The notes beneath the pieces were generated by a model. It was not told the origin of the DNA. It searched no databases and saw nothing but the letters and a program-made list of their open reading frames with translations. Positions 59,705-64,000 of a DNA stretch of 64,000 nt are shown one piece after another. Positions within the stretch are counted from its first letter, which is position 1, and each line of letters begins with the position of its first letter. Origin of the DNA: Labia minor (taxonomy: Eukaryota; Arthropoda; Insecta; Dermaptera; Spongiphoridae); contig OY720349.1 in NCBI GenBank assembly GCA_963082975.1, positions 44,931,962 through 44,995,961 on the forward strand. The letters run 5' to 3'. Both the position numbers and the translations under genes were made by a program.

Positions 59705-60270
59705 ACAAAGCATACAATTTGAAAATGTAGAAAAATTTAAATATTATGTTCTGAAATCACGAAGGATAAAAATATTCGAGAAAAACTTAAATCGGGTAAC
59801 ACCTATTATAATGCAAATGCAGTAAAGGGGCTTATCTGGTCAAAATTATTATCAAAGGGAATCAAAATTAAAATATATAAAACAATTATTTTTTCGGTTG
59901 TATTGTCTTTGAAAATAGAATTTTTCGCAGCATTTATGAGCCAAAGATGAGGAATGGCGGAGACTGCATTACGAGAAATTGCATGATCTCTATGCATCTC
60001 CAAACATAATCAGTGTCAGAAAATCGATAAGGTTGCAATGAGCACTACACTTGGCAAGAATGGGAGATGAAAGACATTCAAAAAGTTTATGTGTCGAGAG
60101 ACTGATTGGGAAACAAGGACGAGAGGTGGGTAGTTAGGAAGGGCACGAGAGAGAGAGAGATGGGAGAAAATAGCAGTTGGATGGATGTAGCTAAGGTTAG
60201 GGTTACTTTGAGGAATGTGGTTGCTGCGGTTAAAAACTTTCGAGTTCCGTAGAACCACAGAGTTAAATAG
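59705..60270 (+). pseudogene. Non-LTR retrotransposon 3' fragment 8
   Basis: Plus-strand version of the same 3' region as fragment 3: FENVEKFKY-like start, KLLSKGIKIKIYKTII, a deletion of about 60 bp where LPVVLYG... should be, WRRLHYEKLHDLYASPN-like, then NFRVP and a stop (about 60225-60252). Several frameshifts. It is slightly more decayed than fragment 3, and its tail (AAATAGATATG) is reduced. Confidence 0.75.
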
Positions 60271-61249
60271 ATATGTATTTGTTTATGTAACATCTCATAA
60301 TTTTTTTTCTTTCAAATTTTTATTTATATATTATTATATTATTTTTTCTATCTATAAATTATTATAATTGATATACTAATGATTTAGAGTTTAAAATATA
60401 TAATTTTTCATTAATACTTTAATGATAAAAAAAATATCATTTATAATAAAATAAATTAAAAAACCAAACGATATTCTTATTCTTTATTACAATCTATTAT
60501 AATATTTCAAGACTTCCATGATTTTTAATAAATTTTTTAACAAAATTTCTATAAACAAACTTAATAATGACACTTTCTTTAGTTTATTCATACTTACCAT
60601 TTGCAATTTATTGAAAGTAATTATAGATTTTTAAATAGAAAGTTAAATTTCGAAAAGTATATTTATTTCTAGTTTCAGTTTATATAAAATGATAGAAAAT
60701 CATCTTCTTTATCACTCACTAATTTGACAGAAAAATTAAATTATTCAAATTTGTTTTTAATTAATTATAAATTCATTCTTAACTCGTTTAAAAATTATAT
60801 TTCGTTTTGGATAAAACCATTAAAAATAAAAATAGAAAAGAAAATATTTTATAATTTTTTTTTTTTATTTTTAATTATATTGTAAATCTAAGCAATATTC
60901 TTTTAAATATTTTTTTTTATAAATTTAATGATAAATATTATTATTAACGAAGAGGTTATTAATGAAACGCCTAAGCCACGGCTTTGTCCTACTTTAGCTC
61001 GATGCAGTACTTGCCTCCCACGCAATTAATTACGATAATATCAAAATACAACACGAGTAAAAAAAAAAAAAAAAAACACGAGAAGACATGATTTCATGAA
61101 ATCCATTTTCTAAAACCGTGATTATTATTTTAGATATGTTCCTGCGAAATCTTATAATTATAAGTTGTTTGCAATGCACCTGGCCAATGTCATTTTTCTT
61201 TTCGAAAAATATATAGATATCTAATGATATTCAAAATAAACAAGCACTG
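60271..61249. other. A+T-rich spacer
   Basis: No gene recognised; an A run of 18 at about 61059-61076. Confidence 0.5.
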
Positions 61250-61510
61250 CTTTGAGAATGGATAACAAGCCTCTTCTGGGTTGAGGAAAGTGTCTTCGCA
61301 TGCAAGGTGTGGCCCATAATTGTATTGGGTGCGAAAATGGCTGCCGGGCTCAAAATAATTGCCCCTTCTTTACTGACACCCTCGGTGCATATATTAGCAC
61401 CGCGAAAAGACCTGGTCCATGGACCAAATCGGGAAATCTAACCGCTAATCGTTTTTTAATTTGTTTGGAAATGTCTCACCCGCGAAGACGAAACGTCGCT
61501 TAAGGCCATT
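61250..61510. other. G+C-richer unique island
   Basis: A plus-strand 67-codon frame (61300-61503) with Cys pairs (CIGCENGC) crosses the island, and a second frame overlaps its end. A perfect palindrome GGTCCATGGACC lies at about 61413-61424, and GAAGACGAAACGTC near 61484-61497. I recognise no protein. The reading is a candidate exon or regulatory element. Confidence 0.25.
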
Positions 61511-62382
61511 ACGATGTCAATCAAAGAACGTAAATTATCCACGAAGTGATTCAATTTTAAATTATGCTGCTTTTGTTTTTGTTTTTTTTAATGAAACAGG
61601 CCAGAGAAAGTATATATTCGCTTTTACTTTATTTGAATATGGAATTAATTGTCTCATTTGCAAAGAGTTCCTATGTCTATAATTTCAAACGTATATTTTT
61701 TTATTCTTTTATTCAATTTAATTACATTTTGAAGTAAAACTCTGTGTAATTATTCAAGAATTAATATATTTATCTTAGCCAGTCTTATTATAATAAGAAA
61801 AATTGGATTTTTCTATTTATATACCGTTATTTGATTTTATGATCTTGAAAACGGTTCATACGATTATATGAAATCCTCGCTTTAGAAGATTATTGGGCAA
61901 AACAATCGAATAAGTTTAATTTTTGTTTGTTTTAGATCCAAATAGATACAAAAAACCGCGTCATTAAATATTAAATGACACTAAATTGAAAACATTTCAA
62001 TGATTCAAGTGGTTTAGTAAACTGACTTTGGAAAACAAAATATTATATTATAGTAGATCTTTTCTTTTTAATTATAAATCTAATAATAAATATAATTATA
62101 AATATAAGAAGCACCTGAATTGTGCTACCGTCATCTCTTCTTTACCTAGGTAAATCTCTTAGTTACTCGAAACTATAAAATAGGTATTTCTATTAATTAC
62201 TTAATAATTAATTATTTTAAAAATAATATTTAAATACATATATAATAATTTGGATAAAATTTGTTGAAAAATGTCAATTATTAAAATAAATAATATAATT
62301 CATTAATAAACCAAAATAAAACATGCCGAGAAAATAAATATTTGCTTAGAAATACAAACATTAAATCTTAAAAAATACACAA
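61511..62382. other. A+T-rich spacer
   Basis: Nothing recognised. Confidence 0.5.
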
Positions 62383-62680
62383 ATAATTATTAAGTGAATT
62401 TTTATTAAAAGACCACATTATTTGTATAAAATTATTTATTAAATTAAAATAATTGTACAACGTTTCAACTGCTTATTCTGCAGTCGTTTTCAAGTAACCG
62501 TACGCTTGCTCCGATTCAAGCGGACTGATGCATGTTGGGACACGTCACCTCTTATATAGGCACTGTTACTTGAAAACGACTGCAGAATAAGCAGTTGAAA
62601 CGTTGTACAATTATTTTAATTTAATAAATAATTTTATACAAATAATGTGGTCTTTTAATAAAAATTCACTTAATAATTAT
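62383..62680. mobile_element. Perfect 116-bp inverted repeat, Penelope-like terminal structure (tentative)
   Basis: The arms 62383-62498 and 62565-62680 are identical inverted copies (116 of 116 bases by my reading), with a 66-bp spacer. Each arm holds TTGAAAA-CGACTGC...GCAGTTG-AAACGTTG. This has the order of the hammerhead cores in Penelope-like element terminal repeats: TGA-rich box, stem, GAAAC. The spacer carries a TATATAGG box and a GCTTG...CAAGC hairpin. Penelope-like elements often have inverted terminal repeats, so this may be two head-to-head repeat ends with no coding part left. The first core box departs from the CUGANGA consensus. Confidence 0.5.
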
Positions 62681-63727
62681 CAAAATAACCACAAAAGCTT
62701 TAATAAATACATTTATGAGAAATACATAAATACTTAATATTATTTAATTTAATTCTTAGTTTACCTTTTCTAGATAGTGAAATTATCTTTCATAATAAAT
62801 TTTTATAAATTAAAAAAAAAACGTCTTTCATTTGATAAAGACTCTTGAATGAACTAAAAAATTTTTAAAATAGTTTTTTTTTAATACAAAAAAAATAAAT
62901 AATATTGTTTATTTGTTAAAAGTAAGTAACTGTATTTAGAATTAGAGAAGAATCTTATTAACATTTCGAGAAAAGAATACAACCCTTCCACCCTTCTATC
63001 ATAATCCGTTTGATCAAATTTCACAGCCGACTAATCGTAAGCCAGGTGTGTGTTTAGAGGCGCATCTCCGTTTACACTCGCTTCGATTACAGTGATAAGC
63101 GAATTGATAAGAAACACTTGCAGTAATCACAAAGGAAGCCACGAGCTGGGCTCTAATCACGGAAGGAACTGGTCCCACTTCCCCTTGACAAGGTTTTACC
63201 ATTAGATTTATTTCTAAATTGAATAATACACAACTCGAAAATGATAAATACAAAAGGAAAGAGGTTAACAAGCAATCAATATTTGTCCATCCCTAAAATA
63301 AACTTACAACTAATAACTTTTAAATATAATGTTATAATATACATGTTGTATATACATATATATAATTAGTATCTGGTATACCGAGCTACCTCTGGATAAT
63401 TTAAAAAAAAAATATTCTTTATGGACTGTGAATATTGTTTTAAGAATATTACGTGTCTATCTGGGAATATAAATAAATTCACTGGGGCTTTTATAATGAA
63501 TATCCTACTCTACTATTCTTATTTTATTATATATATATATAAAATATCAAACAATTTGTTATTTTAAAAACCCAACCAATCTTGTAGTATAAAATATTTT
63601 ATAAGAATTTATTAAAAGCTCCAAGCTGTTCATTGAATGTCTCCTTAAATAAAAGAAATAATATTTCTCATTTATAATTGTTTATATATATTATTATTTT
63701 GCTAACTTCATGAATATTTTTTTTCCC
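62681..63727. other. A+T-rich spacer with an island at about 63.0-63.2 kb
   Basis: The island (63000-63200) is more balanced and holds an 85-codon minus-strand frame (63014-63271) with no recognisable motif. A (TA)n run is at 63527-63542. Confidence 0.4.
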
Positions 63728-63839
63728 AGTAGATTATTGATATATATATTTTGTAATTTATTTCGAAATTAATTTAAAAATGGACTAAATATTTTACAAT
63801 ATTCAAAATATAAAAAATGATTAATACAATATTAAATAT
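63728..63839. repeat. 112-bp repeat abutting a family A element (copy 2)
   Basis: Near-identical to 4193-4304 and in the same position relative to a family A element. Confidence 0.8.
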
Positions 63840-64000
63840 GTTGACCTGTGGCCAGGTCCGAACCGACCGACGGTTTGAAGTAAATTAATTTCCAGATACA
63901 GAAACAATTTCAAATAATTTTAATATATCTATTAATGTAATAAAAACAGATATGGATACATAAATAATAAATATAAACATTTTTAATTTTATTTTATTTA
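63840..64000 (-). mobile_element. Helentron-like family A copy 4, cut by the window edge
   Basis: The hairpin GACCTG/CAGGTC and ACCGACCGACG are present; the element then runs off the window. Its interior (GGATACATAAATAATAAATA) matches the interrupted copy at 34.4 kb more closely than the other complete copies, so there are at least two subfamilies. Confidence 0.75.

Noticed and set aside
62520-62535. CTGATGCATG in the spacer considered as the hammerhead CUGANGA box
   Set aside because: It is not followed by a stem and GAAA at a suitable distance; the cores within the arms fit better.

Overview
The window looks like a gene-poor, very A+T-rich stretch (roughly three quarters A+T by eye) of an invertebrate animal genome, most likely an arthropod. 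The reasons are the density of transposon relics, GT-AG intron-like structures, and arthropod-type transposon families: Helentron with endonuclease, BED-finger hAT, Ty3 retrotransposon, and a non-LTR element with a GATA-type tail. There are no bacterial operons, rRNA or tRNA genes, and no host protein gene I can name. The species cannot be fixed from the sequence.

The central feature (19.7-28.25 kb) is a nest. A Ty3-type LTR retrotransposon on the minus strand, with intact-looking protease, reverse transcriptase, RNase H and integrase motifs, is split by a 4,218-bp hAT DNA transposon (22643-26860) flanked by a perfect 8-bp target duplication. The hAT transposase is an uninterrupted 592-residue frame. 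A possible small spliced gene lies on its other strand.

Around this nest are rolling-circle elements. Family A (625 bp; six copies or fragments) and family B (up to 650 bp; five copies) share one plan: a short terminal inverted repeat at each end, a hairpin just outside the repeat at one end, and a microsatellite inside. This is the plan known for Helentron-derived non-autonomous elements. At 31.35-34.53 kb a family A copy is interrupted by a third element of the same plan. It still carries a frame-broken Helentron endonuclease and itself holds a tandem array and a fold-back element. Family C (28.3, 46.1, 53.8 and 55.1-58.9 kb) ends in a hairpin plus CTAG next to T and starts with TC next to A, as canonical Helitrons do. 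Three of its copies carry pieces of the same non-LTR retrotransposon.

Smaller pieces are two likely cut-and-paste MITEs side by side (40.18-40.81 kb), eight non-LTR retrotransposon fragments, a perfect 116-bp inverted repeat at 62.4-62.7 kb with Penelope/hammerhead-like cores, and a possible relative at 49.1-49.3 kb. The remaining DNA is A+T-rich and featureless to my eye, dotted with short G+C-richer unique islands (for example 13.7, 16.8-17.3, 45.5-46.0, 49.6-49.9 and 61.3 kb) that could be regulatory elements or decayed exons. The most unusual material is the family of unrelated Helentron-type elements sharing one terminal architecture, the nested Helentron with its palindromic 5' region, and the perfect inverted repeat.
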